From: Roseovarius sp. A-2
GTDB lineage: Bacteria; Pseudomonadota; Alphaproteobacteria; Rhodobacterales; Rhodobacteraceae
Assembly (NCBI RefSeq): GCF_002072155.1
Contig: NZ_BDIY01000026.1
Location: 1-41,456, forward strand
DNA length: 41,456 bases
Reading direction: 5' to 3'
Below are positions 1 to 7,254 of the stretch, one piece after another; positions within the stretch are counted from its first letter, which is position 1; every line of letters starts with the position of its first letter. Position numbers and translations under genes: made by a program. The notes beneath the pieces were generated by a model that saw nothing but the letters and a program-made list of their open reading frames with translations, was not told where the DNA came from and ran no database searches.

Positions 1-2
1 TC

Positions 3-221
3 GCTGAAATCCACGCCCGGGGTCGGTTGGCCTGGCAAGTCAGCAGTGGCTACAATCAGCGCAGCCGGGTGGAAGCGCAGATGGGGCGCTGGAAAGGTAT
101 GATCGGGCCAAAACTGCAGGCACGGTGCTTCGAAAATCAGAAGACGGAAGTCAGGATCGCCGTCAATGTTCTCAACAAAATGACCGGACTGGGCCGCCCC
201 GAATTCGAGGCGGTCGTGTGA
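3..221 (+). pseudogene. IS5-family transposase, C-terminal part (runs off window start)
   Basis: The frame is open from base 3 and encodes the last ~72 residues of an IS5-family DDE transposase. It aligns with the C-terminus of the intact copy at 11696-12673: both share the block around NQRSR, the catalytic Glu, the GRWK motif, IGPKL and a FENQKTE stretch. The 60 bases after the stop resemble the 3' flank of the intact element up to about 275, then the similarity stops where ISL3 sequence begins, so the terminal repeat is missing on this side. Whether the 5' part is intact lies outside the window. Confidence 0.85.
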
Positions 222-287
222 GGCAATTCTTGGGTAAGGGCGCGCTCCGACCTTCACCGGATACGTGCAACATGGCCTCGTGCCGTA

Positions 288-766
288 GGTTTGCGACTTC
301 CGCCAGCTCCAGTCGTCGATCCCGATGACCGTCGGCGCCTCGGCGGTGCCTTGAGCACACTTCTTCAGCTGCCTGAGCACCGTGTCATCGCTGACCCCAA
401 GGCCCACACGATGCAACAACCGCTCGGCAGGCCGTCCGCCGGTCGCATGCCCAAGATGGCTGACAATCTCCCCGACAGGCGAAGTACGACGTGCAAATGA
501 ACGCGCAATCGAGGCGATTTGGTCTGAGAAAGTCCGGCGTGGGCAAGCGGGTGCCTGACATCGCCAACGGCAAATCGCGAGACCAACCGTTACCTGGTCT
601 CCATGCGCGGGATAATCCTGCAGCCGCCGACGCCGCCAGCCGTGACGTCGGCGTGAATGCAATCCACAGTCTGGGCAAATGCCGTTGGGTGCCAAAACGC
701 CAGATACAATCCACCCGCCGGATTCACTTCGCTCAACGCTTTGAACGGCAACATCGCTCCCGGGCG
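288..766 (-). pseudogene. ISL3-family transposase, N-terminal half
   Basis: A decayed reading frame on the minus strand encodes the N-terminal half of an ISL3-family transposase. Visible in order are the first zinc pair (CPDCG), an arginine-rich stretch (RRRHGWRRRRLQ), the second pair in a CRWRCQAPACPRRTF block, and the start of the catalytic domain with the first Asp in VIGIDDWSWRKSQTYGT. It stops there, where IS5 sequence starts at about 280. No good start codon is preserved. The C-terminal half of an ISL3 transposase is at 2203-3138 on the opposite strand, so this is one end of a broken element. Confidence 0.75.
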
Positions 767-822
767 ACCAGTGCTTCTTCGAACTCACAACTATCCCTCC
801 TGAATTTTTCAGTTTCAGGATA

Positions 823-851
823 GTTCCGCCACACAAATTGAGGCAGAGCCC
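823..851. repeat. ISL3 terminal inverted repeat, left end (29 bp)
   Basis: These 29 bases, beginning GTTCCGCCACAC and ending GGCAGAGCCC, recur exactly at 3120-3148. Relative to the transposase halves this copy is the left end (upstream of the N-terminal half, read on the minus strand) and the other is the right end. They should face each other but lie in the same orientation here because the halves have been inverted relative to one another. Confidence 0.85.
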
Positions 852-1245
852 CTATTTCCTCTATTCGGCGTCGAAGGTGCGCCTTTGATGTCGCAAGCTC
901 TTCTTGGGTCAATTCTGGCCTGGGTTTCAGGCATAGGAGACGCGCTGCAACAAAGGGCTCTGCATCCTCGTGTGCGCAGTGCAGTTCTTCCGCGATACTT
1001 GAAATGAAGGCGTGGCGGTTAAGCTCTGCGCTCTGCAACCCACCCAAGGTCCGCTGGAGGAAGATGGAGGCGGATGCGATATCCTGATACCCCAACGCAG
1101 CAGCCTTTTCGAACTGTCGTGCATCGAGCTGGCCATCAAGGGCATCGAGTGCTTTGCGCAGATCACCGACCGCCTGGGCGACACCAAAGACTTCGGCCAT
1201 GACCGCTTGATCGACATTTTCAAGCTCACCTGTCCTTGCGTCCAA
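852..1245 (-). CDS. Hypothetical helical protein, 3' end cut by ISL3
   Basis: The frame begins at a TTG at 1245, just after an in-frame TGA, and encodes about 130 native residues before entering the ISL3 end at 851; translation then continues ~38 residues through IS sequence. The native part is acidic and predicted helical (DLRKALDALDGQLDARQFEKAAALGYQ region) with no recognised domain. It lies 36 bp downstream of hicB on the same strand and may have been co-transcribed with hicAB. An ATG at 1261 in the same frame is separated from this start by the stop, so a nonsense mutation in a slightly longer gene is possible. The function is unknown. Confidence 0.4.
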
Positions 1246-1281
1246 AACTCAGTCGGCATCGGTCATATCCACCAAGGCCCC

Positions 1282-1614
1282 CTACCCTGCTGCGCGATCC
1301 AGAACCTCTTCGGCCCACTGGTTCAGGCTCTTGCCGGAAAGCTCGGCTGCGAGCGCGGCCTTGCGATGCACTTCGGGATCGACACGGAACATAACCTGGC
1401 CGGAAAAGGCCTTCTGCGGCTCCTTGCCGACCTTTGCGCAGGTTTCGATGTAATCTTCGACCGCTTCGTGAAAGGCATCCCGCAAAGCTTCAACCGTGTC
1501 CGCGTGAAAGCCGACACCATCGCGGATACCGGCGAGGCGTCCGGTAAAGATTCCATCATCGTCGTCATATTCGATGCGGGCCGTATAGCCTTTATAGGTC
1601 ATGGAATTGGTCAT
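1282..1614 (-). CDS. hicB: HicB-family antitoxin
   Basis: A 110-residue antitoxin of the HicB family. The N-terminal ~60 residues form the partial RNase-H-like HicB fold (MTYKGYTARIEYDDDDGIFTGRLAGI, with 15 or more acidic residues overall). Residues ~70-110 form a ribbon-helix-helix segment (FSGQVMFRVDPEVHRKAA, then LSGKSLNQWAEEVL) expected to bind the operon's own promoter. The start ATG at 1614 overlaps the hicA stop in an ATGA, giving translational coupling in the usual toxin-first order of hicAB operons. HicB would neutralise HicA and repress the pair. The gene looks intact. Confidence 0.9.
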   Translation of the reverse strand: MTNSMTYKGYTARIEYDDDDGIFTGRLAGIRDGVGFHADTVEALRDAFHEAVEDYIETCAKVGKEPQKAFSGQVMFRVDPEVHRKAALAAELSGKSLNQWAEEVLDRAAG

Positions 1615-1865
1615 GGTGTAACTCCGATCCGTTCCAAGAACGCGCGGGCGGCGCGAACTTGGTACCGTTTGGCTTCCTTGGCGGGGTGTGGACGATGAAA
1701 TGTCTCGACCTCGCCATCCTTTTCGAACCGCACCCGCGAGCCGCGTCCTTCGATCACCTGTGCGCCAGCAGCGACAAGTAAACGCTCGATTGCCGACCAT
1801 TCGACAGTGCCGGACACCGGGTCTGTGAAGACAACGGCTAGGGTCTGGCGGTGTTTGCTGTTCAT
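1611..1865 (-). CDS. hicA: HicA-family mRNA interferase toxin
   Basis: An 84-residue basic protein with the double-stranded-RNA-binding-like HicA fold: an N-terminal helix (WSAIERLLVAAGAQVIEG), a central GSRVRF strand, and a C-terminal HRPHPAKEAKRYQV segment ending in a helix. Many HicA toxins have GSH at the central position; this one has GSR, a variant also present in a longer HicA subgroup, so nuclease activity is likely but not certain. The start at 1865 is preferred over 1880 because the protein then begins at MNSKHRQ, the typical length. It overlaps hicB by 4 bp. HicA toxins cleave mRNA in the cytoplasm. Confidence 0.85.
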   Translation of the reverse strand: MNSKHRQTLAVVFTDPVSGTVEWSAIERLLVAAGAQVIEGRGSRVRFEKDGEVETFHRPHPAKEAKRYQVRAARAFLERIGVTP

Positions 1866-1938
1866 CAGGTCATATAGCAAGTGCTAGCGAAAAATGCAAG
1901 CACACTTTATTCTCAGAGTAGGGGCAGGATGTCATCCA

Positions 1939-2130
1939 TCATCGAGAGCTGTAGAGTTCCCACATCTGTTCGATCAGTTGGCCCTGGGTGATTCCAAGTT
2001 TTTCCGCTTCGGCCTCAATAGCCTCCCCTTCTTTGGGAAAAACCTTCGGGTGCAGCTGGTGGGTGCGAGGACTGGGTTTGCGGCCAGGCTTCTTGCGAGG
2101 GGTGCGATCAAGGAACCCCCTAGCCGCCAT
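1939..2130 (-). CDS. Small hypothetical protein, RHH-like C-terminus
   Basis: A 63-residue ORF with a basic N-terminus (RTPRKKPGRKPSPRTHQ) followed by two predicted helices (EGEAIEAEAEKLGITQGQLIEQMWELY). The second part resembles a ribbon-helix-helix or MetJ/Arc-type DNA-binding tail as found in orphan antitoxins and plasmid regulators. It lies 73 bp upstream of hicA on the same strand. No family is recognised with confidence. It may be the remaining end of a longer gene lost at the ISL3 breakpoint near 2200. Confidence 0.4.
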   Translation of the reverse strand: MAARGFLDRTPRKKPGRKPSPRTHQLHPKVFPKEGEAIEAEAEKLGITQGQLIEQMWELYSSR

Positions 2131-2202
2131 AATTCACCACGGTCGGATTTTTGCCTGGGGTCGTGCGGTTTGTTGCGTGCATGACCTTGATGCGCAACCG
2201 GA

Positions 2203-3138
2203 GTGTTCGCCCCTGGGCTGAAGGCCGGGCGTTTTCTTGTTTTGAGGGAGCAAATGAACCTTCACGGCCGTGCGACCGGCAGGGCGCTGCTGTCCGACGC
2301 CGACAACATCACCGCAGCCGGCAGCCTTCTGAAGTCACGCCTTGCGCACAGGACGTCTCGGGAAGAGATTTTCACCACCATCCATGCGCTCCGAAATCAG
2401 GGGCTTTCCTGCAGCGAGATCGGGCGGCGAACAGGGTTCCCGCGTCGCAGCATCGCGAAATGGCTGCAATTCGAGACACCACCGGACCGCAGGCGGGCAG
2501 CTTTGAAACCAACTTCGCCGTGGTACTTTGAACCGTTCCTGAGCAAAAGCTGGAAAGACGGCATTCGAACTGGAAGCGCCCTGTTCCGTCTGATCCGAGA
2601 GCGTGGTTACGAGGGGAGTCAAACGCATTTGCAGCGGCTGCTGGCGGGCTGGCGCAGAGCCGAAAAGCAAGCGAGCGACCCCAAGGTAGCGCACGAAATC
2701 CTTAAACCAGTCCGGGACCCGGAAACGGGGCACGCGATTTCCCCAGTCATCGCGGCCGCGCTGTGCATCAAACCGCGCGGCAAGCTCACCCCGGATCAGG
2801 CGCGTAAAGTCGACGCTCTCAAGACCGGCTCTCCCGCCTTCGTAACGATGCGCAGCCTCGCCATGCGGTTCAACGGTATCCTGCGCGGCCGCGAAGCAGA
2901 CCCGCTTCCAGCATGGATCGACAACGCGATCGAAACCGACCTGGCGCCACTCGTGCGCTTCGCCCGCACCTTGAACCGAGACTTCGATGCGGTCAAAAAC
3001 GCCATCGAGACGCCTTGGAGCAACGGCCAAGCAGAAGGTCAGATCAATCGCCTGAAGACCCTCAAACGCGCCATGTACGGCCGAGCCGGTCCAGAATTGT
3101 TGCGGGTGAGAATGTTACCGTTCCGCCACACAAATTGA
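2203..3138 (+). pseudogene. ISL3-family transposase, C-terminal half
   Basis: The frame encodes the C-terminal two thirds of an ISL3-family transposase. It starts to align around LREQMNLHGRATG (about 2240), continues through the inserted helix-turn-helix block (EEIFTTIHALRNQGL, then IGRRTGFPRRSIAKWL) and ends with the family's hallmark NGQAEGQINRLKTLKR plus AMYGRAGPELL, which carries the catalytic Glu. The N-terminal zinc domain and first Asp are missing here but present on the other strand at 288-766. About 80 residues between the two pieces are absent from both. The real right terminal repeat follows at 3120-3148. Confidence 0.8.
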
Positions 3139-3148
3139 GGCAGAGCCC
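3120..3148. repeat. ISL3 terminal inverted repeat, right end (29 bp)
   Basis: An exact copy of the 29 bases at 823-851. It begins 18 bases before the transposase stop and closes the C-terminal half of the element. The 8 bases beyond it (TTTTTTGG) do not match those beyond the left end, so no target duplication survives. Confidence 0.85.
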
Positions 3149-3231
3149 TTTTTTGGGTGATATCGCGTAAGCTCTGTGCTCTCAGCGTTTGATGTTCGGT
3201 CGCTAGTTCCGGTGGCATCGCCAAAACACTA

Positions 3232-4173
3232 TCAGTATCGTTGGCTTGCGATGTTATCTTGAATCAACTGTTTATAGAGGATTTGTATTTTCATTGTGAC
3301 CGAACGCTGGCTGGTGCCGATGGATTTGCCGTCAATCTCGGCGACGGGGGTTTGCGCACCGAATGTGCCGGTCAGAAAGGCCTCATCTGCACCATAAGCC
3401 TCGTAAAGCGAATAGTTTTTCTCGAACACCGGAATGTCATTGGCGCGGCAAAGGTCGATCACCTTCTGCCGCGTCACCCCGTTCATGCAGTAATCCCCCG
3501 TCGAGGTCCAAACCTCGCCCCGCCGCACGATGAAGAAGTTGCAGGCGTTGGTGGTATTTACGAAACCGTGCGGATCCAGCATCAGGCCTTCGTCCGCGCC
3601 GGCCTGCTCGGCCTGCAGACAGGCAATTACGCAGTTGAGTTTTGAATGGCTGTTGTATTTCGCGTCTTGGCTCATCGGCAGCCCGCGTACCTGCGGGACG
3701 GTGGCCAGCCGGATACCTTTTTTGCGCAGGCCCTCAACGGGCTTTGAATGCTCCATGATGATGACCAGCGTGGGCCCGGTTCGGCTGAGCGAGGGATGCT
3801 GGAACGGCTTTACCTTCACGCCGCGCGTCACCATCAGGCGGCAATGGACATCCGATGTCATCCCGTTCGCTTCGGCCGTGCGGGTCAACGCATCGAGGAT
3901 GCCTGCCGCATCGGTGCCGACATCCAGCGACACGGCCTTGCAGGAGTTGAAGAACCGATCCATGTGCTCGTCGAAGAACGCCCATTTGCCATCGTAGAGG
4001 CGCATGCCCTCCCACATCCCGTCGCCCAGCATGAAACCGCTGTCATAGACGGAAACCTTGGCCTCGTCGCGGTGGACGATTTCGCCGTTCACATAGATCT
4101 TGATGTCGCGGTTGCGGGCGTCTTCGTCGGCATCATGGGTCGTGATCGGCTGATCGGCTTTGGCTTGGGTCAT
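3232..4173 (-). CDS. Class IV (fold-type IV) PLP aminotransferase
   Basis: A 313-residue fold-type IV aminotransferase of the branched-chain / D-amino-acid aminotransferase / aminodeoxychorismate-lyase superfamily. Visible are the N-terminal VSVYDSGFMLGDGMWEGMR block (residues ~40-58), a basic segment around RLMVTRG, the likely PLP Schiff-base Lys in HSKLN (~residue 178) followed by QAEQAGADEGLMLD, and the NACNFFIV and MNGVTRQKVIDLC phosphate-binding blocks. The Glu usual before the Asn-Phe motif is replaced (FVNTTNACNFF). The ATG at 4173 has a GGAAAG ribosome site. It is the last gene of the minus-strand cassette, 84 bp after the binding-protein gene. It probably moves an amino group to or from a 2-oxo acid; L- or D-specificity cannot be told. 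Confidence 0.85.
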   Translation of the reverse strand: MTQAKADQPITTHDADEDARNRDIKIYVNGEIVHRDEAKVSVYDSGFMLGDGMWEGMRLYDGKWAFFDEHMDRFFNSCKAVSLDVGTDAAGILDALTRTAEANGMTSDVHCRLMVTRGVKVKPFQHPSLSRTGPTLVIIMEHSKPVEGLRKKGIRLATVPQVRGLPMSQDAKYNSHSKLNCVIACLQAEQAGADEGLMLDPHGFVNTTNACNFFIVRRGEVWTSTGDYCMNGVTRQKVIDLCRANDIPVFEKNYSLYEAYGADEAFLTGTFGAQTPVAEIDGKSIGTSQRSVTMKIQILYKQLIQDNIASQRY

Positions 4174-4257
4174 GGTCTTTCCGGTGTATCGTGTTGGGAT
4201 GAAGTCGGACATGCCGGGCGGTTCGCACACCCGGCATGTCTGCTGTTCAAGTCGCCG

Positions 4258-5109
4258 TCACTTGCTGAAAAGAAGCTCGCGCTGGATGGCGGGTGAGGCT
4301 TTGGGATCCAGACCAAACTCCGTCAGGAAATCAGCATACCATTTCTGCGTCTCACCCGTTTCGTACCAGAAGAAGATCGACGTATCGACCCAGTCGCGAA
4401 ACGTCTTGTCCGCCTCTTTGCGCACGCCAACCGACGTGGGCGACGAGAAGGCAGGTGTCGGGATCACCAGCTGACCACGGCCCAGCTTCTTGCGTGCGGC
4501 CAGCAGCGGCGGATGAAACAGGGATACGGCATCGACACGGCCGGACTGGAATGCCGCGATGGATGCGCCATTGTCGGGGAAACGCTGGATATCCGCCAGG
4601 GGCAGGGCTTCGGTGACGAAGCTGTCCATGCTGGACCCTTGCGGCACGGCGAGTGTCACACCTTCCTTGTTGAGATCCTCCCAGGTGTCTGCGGCCAGAT
4701 CTTCATTCGCCAGCACCGCCAGCGAGATATAGAGCAACGGATTGCTTGGGAAATCGATCGACATCGCGCGTTCGGGCTTGGGATCGAGTATGGGCATGAA
4801 ATCGATCTTGTTGGATTGAAGCGCCGCCACTGCCGTACCCCAGGTCACCTCAACGAATTCAAGCTCCGCGCCAAGCGTTTCGGCCATCTTTTCTCCGAGG
4901 GTTACGGCAAGACCGCTGTCCCATGTTCCGGTTGCGGGGTTCTTGCTCCACCAAGGCGGAGCCTGCAACGCACCCATACGCAATTTGCCGGTTTCCTGGA
5001 TCTGATCCCAGGTCGACTGGTCCTGCGCCGCGACGGGCGCGGTCGATAGCGCGGCGGCGGCGGCTATCCCCGCCATCCATGTCGCCGCATGTTTGAGCAA
5101 ATGTTTCAT
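4258..5109 (-). CDS. Polar amino-acid ABC transporter, periplasmic binding protein (family 3)
   Basis: A 283-residue extracellular solute-binding protein of family 3. A signal peptide occupies residues 1 to ~29 (Lys/His start, hydrophobic alanine-rich core, APVAAQ cleavage region). The mature part begins with the family's typical phrase (IQETGKLRMGALQAPPWW) and contains LGEKMAETLGAELEFVEVTW and LQSNKIDFMPIL blocks. The start has an AGGAAAGG ribosome site. It lies 29 bp after the ATPase gene and delivers substrate to the two permeases encoded upstream in the same operon. Specificity is not deducible; nearby genes suggest an amino acid or amino-acid-like compound. Confidence 0.9.
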   Translation of the reverse strand: MKHLLKHAATWMAGIAAAAALSTAPVAAQDQSTWDQIQETGKLRMGALQAPPWWSKNPATGTWDSGLAVTLGEKMAETLGAELEFVEVTWGTAVAALQSNKIDFMPILDPKPERAMSIDFPSNPLLYISLAVLANEDLAADTWEDLNKEGVTLAVPQGSSMDSFVTEALPLADIQRFPDNGASIAAFQSGRVDAVSLFHPPLLAARKKLGRGQLVIPTPAFSSPTSVGVRKEADKTFRDWVDTSIFFWYETGETQKWYADFLTEFGLDPKASPAIQRELLFSK

Positions 5110-5138
5110 TTTTCTACCTTTCCTGTTGGTGTTTTTGG

Positions 5139-5912
5139 TTATTCGGGAAGTTTGAACAGCGCATGGCCTTCCAAGAATTCCTTCATCCGCTGTGTTTGAG
5201 GATTGCGCAGCAGCGTCTGCGGCTCCCCTTCTTCGTGAATTGCCCCTTGGTCCAGGAACAATACCCGGTTGGCCACGTGATAGGCGAAGCCCAGCTCGTG
5301 TGTGACGCAGATCATCGTCATGCCTTCTTCGGCCAGTTGGCGCATGGTTTTCAAAACCTCTCCCACCAGTTCGGGATCGAGCGCCGACGTGACTTCATCG
5401 AAAAGCATCACGTCCGGGTCCATCGCCAGCGCGCGCGCGATCGCGACCCGCTGTTTCTGCCCGCCCGAAAGCCGCGATGGATATTCCGCGGCCTTGTCGG
5501 CCAGACCCACGCGGGTCAGCTGGCTCATGGATTTCTCCTGCGCTTCGGACTTGTCCCGGCCGAGGACTGTCAGCTGTCCCTCCATGACATTTTGCAGGAC
5601 GGTCATATGCGGGAACAGGTTGAAATGCTGGAACACCATGCCGATGCGGGTGCGCAGCTTGCACAGATCCGCCTCCTTGTAGCGGGTCTTGCCGCCTGCG
5701 GCGGTCCCGACGGCCTCACCGTTCAGATAGACCCGGCCGCTGGTCGGTGTTTCCATGAAGTTGATGCATCGCAGCAGCGTTGACTTGCCCGATCCGCTGG
5801 ATCCCAGCAGGACCATGGTTTCACCCGCGTTCACTTGCAGGTCGATCCCCTTGAGGACATCAAGAGTTCCAAAGCTCTTGTGCAGGCCTTCTACGCGGAT
5901 AAGTTCGGTCAT
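5139..5912 (-). CDS. Polar amino-acid ABC transporter, ATP-binding protein
   Basis: A 257-residue ABC ATPase of the GlnQ/HisP group. It has Walker A GSSGSGKST (residues 37-45), a Q-loop in GMVFQHFNLFPHMTV (~91-105), the signature LSGGQKQR (148-155), Walker B VMLFDE (168-173), the D-loop SALDPE and the switch His in CVTHELGF. Its ATG overlaps the stop of the preceding permease gene (ATGA at 5909-5912), so the two are translationally coupled. It powers uptake from the cytoplasmic face of the inner membrane. Confidence 0.95.
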   Translation of the reverse strand: MTELIRVEGLHKSFGTLDVLKGIDLQVNAGETMVLLGSSGSGKSTLLRCINFMETPTSGRVYLNGEAVGTAAGGKTRYKEADLCKLRTRIGMVFQHFNLFPHMTVLQNVMEGQLTVLGRDKSEAQEKSMSQLTRVGLADKAAEYPSRLSGGQKQRVAIARALAMDPDVMLFDEVTSALDPELVGEVLKTMRQLAEEGMTMICVTHELGFAYHVANRVLFLDQGAIHEEGEPQTLLRNPQTQRMKEFLEGHALFKLPE

Positions 5913-6577
5913 CGGTCACTCCGGTTCAAAACGCGTTCCAGTGCATATGTTCCCTGCACGACCGGGTAGAGCACCACGAAAAAGATCAGGGCGACGGCGG
6001 TGTAGGATTCAATCGGGTTGTAGTTGAGATCGGCGATCAGCTTGGCCTGAAGGAGCGTTTCGACATAGGCGACGACCGAGGCCAGAGTGGACATCTTGAA
6101 GACCTCGATGCCCCGGTTGGTCAGCGCAGGCAGCACCCGTTTCAGGGCAACGGGCAGAATGACCCGGCGCATGGTCTGGGCAAAATTCATGCCGATGGCC
6201 TTGCCGCCCTCCCACTGGCCTTTTTCGATGGATTGGATGCCGGCGCGGTAAATTTCCGCCGAGAACGCCATTGTGTTCAAGGAGATGCCAAGAGCGGCGG
6301 CCTGAAACGGAGAGGTTTCGATCCCGGTCAGAACCGGGAAGGCGTAGTAGAACCAGATGATCTGCACCAGCACGGGTGTGTTGCGGAATACCTCGACAAA
6401 GACGCGGGCAGGCCATGCGGCGACGGGATGCTTGATGTAGCGAAGGATGCCGATGATAAGCCCGCCGAACATGCCAAACGTGACCGTCACGCCAAACATC
6501 AGCAAGGTGCCCTGCAGCCCGACCCAATAGACGCGCCAGTTTTGAAAGATGGTTGCGAAGTCCCAGTTGTGATCCAT
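5909..6577 (-). CDS. Polar amino-acid ABC transporter, permease (second)
   Basis: A permease of the HisMQ/GlnP family, 222 residues from the chosen ATG at 6577, which follows the stop of the upstream permease gene by one base; an upstream start would overlap that gene. It has about five hydrophobic segments, the RNTPVLVQIIWFYYAFP block typical of the family (EVFRNTPVL), and the EAA-like loop with G-x-W-E-G-GKAIGMNFAQTMRRVILPVALKR, which contacts the ATPase. It is paired with the permease at 6579-7253 as the heterodimeric membrane channel. Confidence 0.9.
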   Translation of the reverse strand: MDHNWDFATIFQNWRVYWVGLQGTLLMFGVTVTFGMFGGLIIGILRYIKHPVAAWPARVFVEVFRNTPVLVQIIWFYYAFPVLTGIETSPFQAAALGISLNTMAFSAEIYRAGIQSIEKGQWEGGKAIGMNFAQTMRRVILPVALKRVLPALTNRGIEVFKMSTLASVVAYVETLLQAKLIADLNYNPIESYTAVALIFFVVLYPVVQGTYALERVLNRSDR

Positions 6578-6578
6578 C

Positions 6579-7253
6579 TTAACCCACCGTTCCTTCGCCA
6601 GATTTGGCAAGCCTGCGCTCCACCATGATCGACAGTTGGCTGAACCCGAAGATGAGGACGAAATAGATCAGCGCTACCACGGAATAGACCTCGAGCGGGC
6701 GGAAGGTCCGCTGCGCGAGATCGTTGGCTTGATACATCAAGTCCGTGTAGGCGATGGTCGAGACCAGCGTCGTCGTCTTCAACAGTTCGATCGAGCGTTC
6801 CATGAAGGCCGGGATCATGCGCTTGACAGCTTGCGGCAGGATCACCCGGCGCAGGCTCTGGTTGCGGTTCATCCCGATGGCCTTGGACCCCTCCCACTGA
6901 CCGTGATCGATCGACTGGATGCCGCTGCGGAAAATCTCGGCGAAAAAGGCCGAAGATTGGATCGAGAACGTCACGATGGCCGCCGTAAACGGGGTCATGT
7001 TGATGCTGAACAGGATCGGGAAGGCAAAGAAGAACCAGAAAAGCTGGACCAGCGGTGGCGTGGTGCGAAAAAACTCGATGATGAATGCGGAGACCATCGA
7101 CACCGGCCGCAACGTCGACAGTCGCATCAGCGCCAGGCCAAGGCCGAGCGGCACACCGAAGGCCAGCGCAAGCCCGGTGATTTTGAGGGTGTTCAACAAT
7201 CCCCAAAGCAACAGGTCCATACCGCCAAGGACGGGTGCAAAATTCCATTCCAT
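6579..7253 (-). CDS. Polar amino-acid ABC transporter, permease (first)
   Basis: A permease of the HisMQ/GlnP family, 224 residues from the ATG at 7253, which directly follows the stop of the FAD oxidoreductase gene (TGA, one base, ATG). It shows the family motifs EFFRTTPPLVQLFWFFFAFP and QWEGSKAIGMNRNQSLRRV plus ILPQAVKRMIPAF, the cytoplasmic EAA loop. Longer in-frame starts upstream would overlap the preceding gene by up to 115 bp and add a polar, non-family extension, so they are not preferred. It forms the membrane channel with the product of 5909-6577. Confidence 0.9.
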   Translation of the reverse strand: MEWNFAPVLGGMDLLLWGLLNTLKITGLALAFGVPLGLGLALMRLSTLRPVSMVSAFIIEFFRTTPPLVQLFWFFFAFPILFSINMTPFTAAIVTFSIQSSAFFAEIFRSGIQSIDHGQWEGSKAIGMNRNQSLRRVILPQAVKRMIPAFMERSIELLKTTTLVSTIAYTDLMYQANDLAQRTFRPLEVYSVVALIYFVLIFGFSQLSIMVERRLAKSGEGTVG

Positions 7254-7254
7254 A

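Noticed and set aside
1012..1698. A 228-codon plus-strand frame opposite hicB
   Set aside because: The HicA/HicB frames on the other strand overlap by ATGA and have clear family motifs; this frame mirrors them.
3149..3231. A short minus-strand frame ending in the ISL3 right repeat, similar in form to the interrupted gene at 852-1245
   Set aside because: The shared ALPQFVWRN string is the translation of the ISL3 repeat itself; the remaining residues show no convincing relation, so it is not the other half of the interrupted gene.
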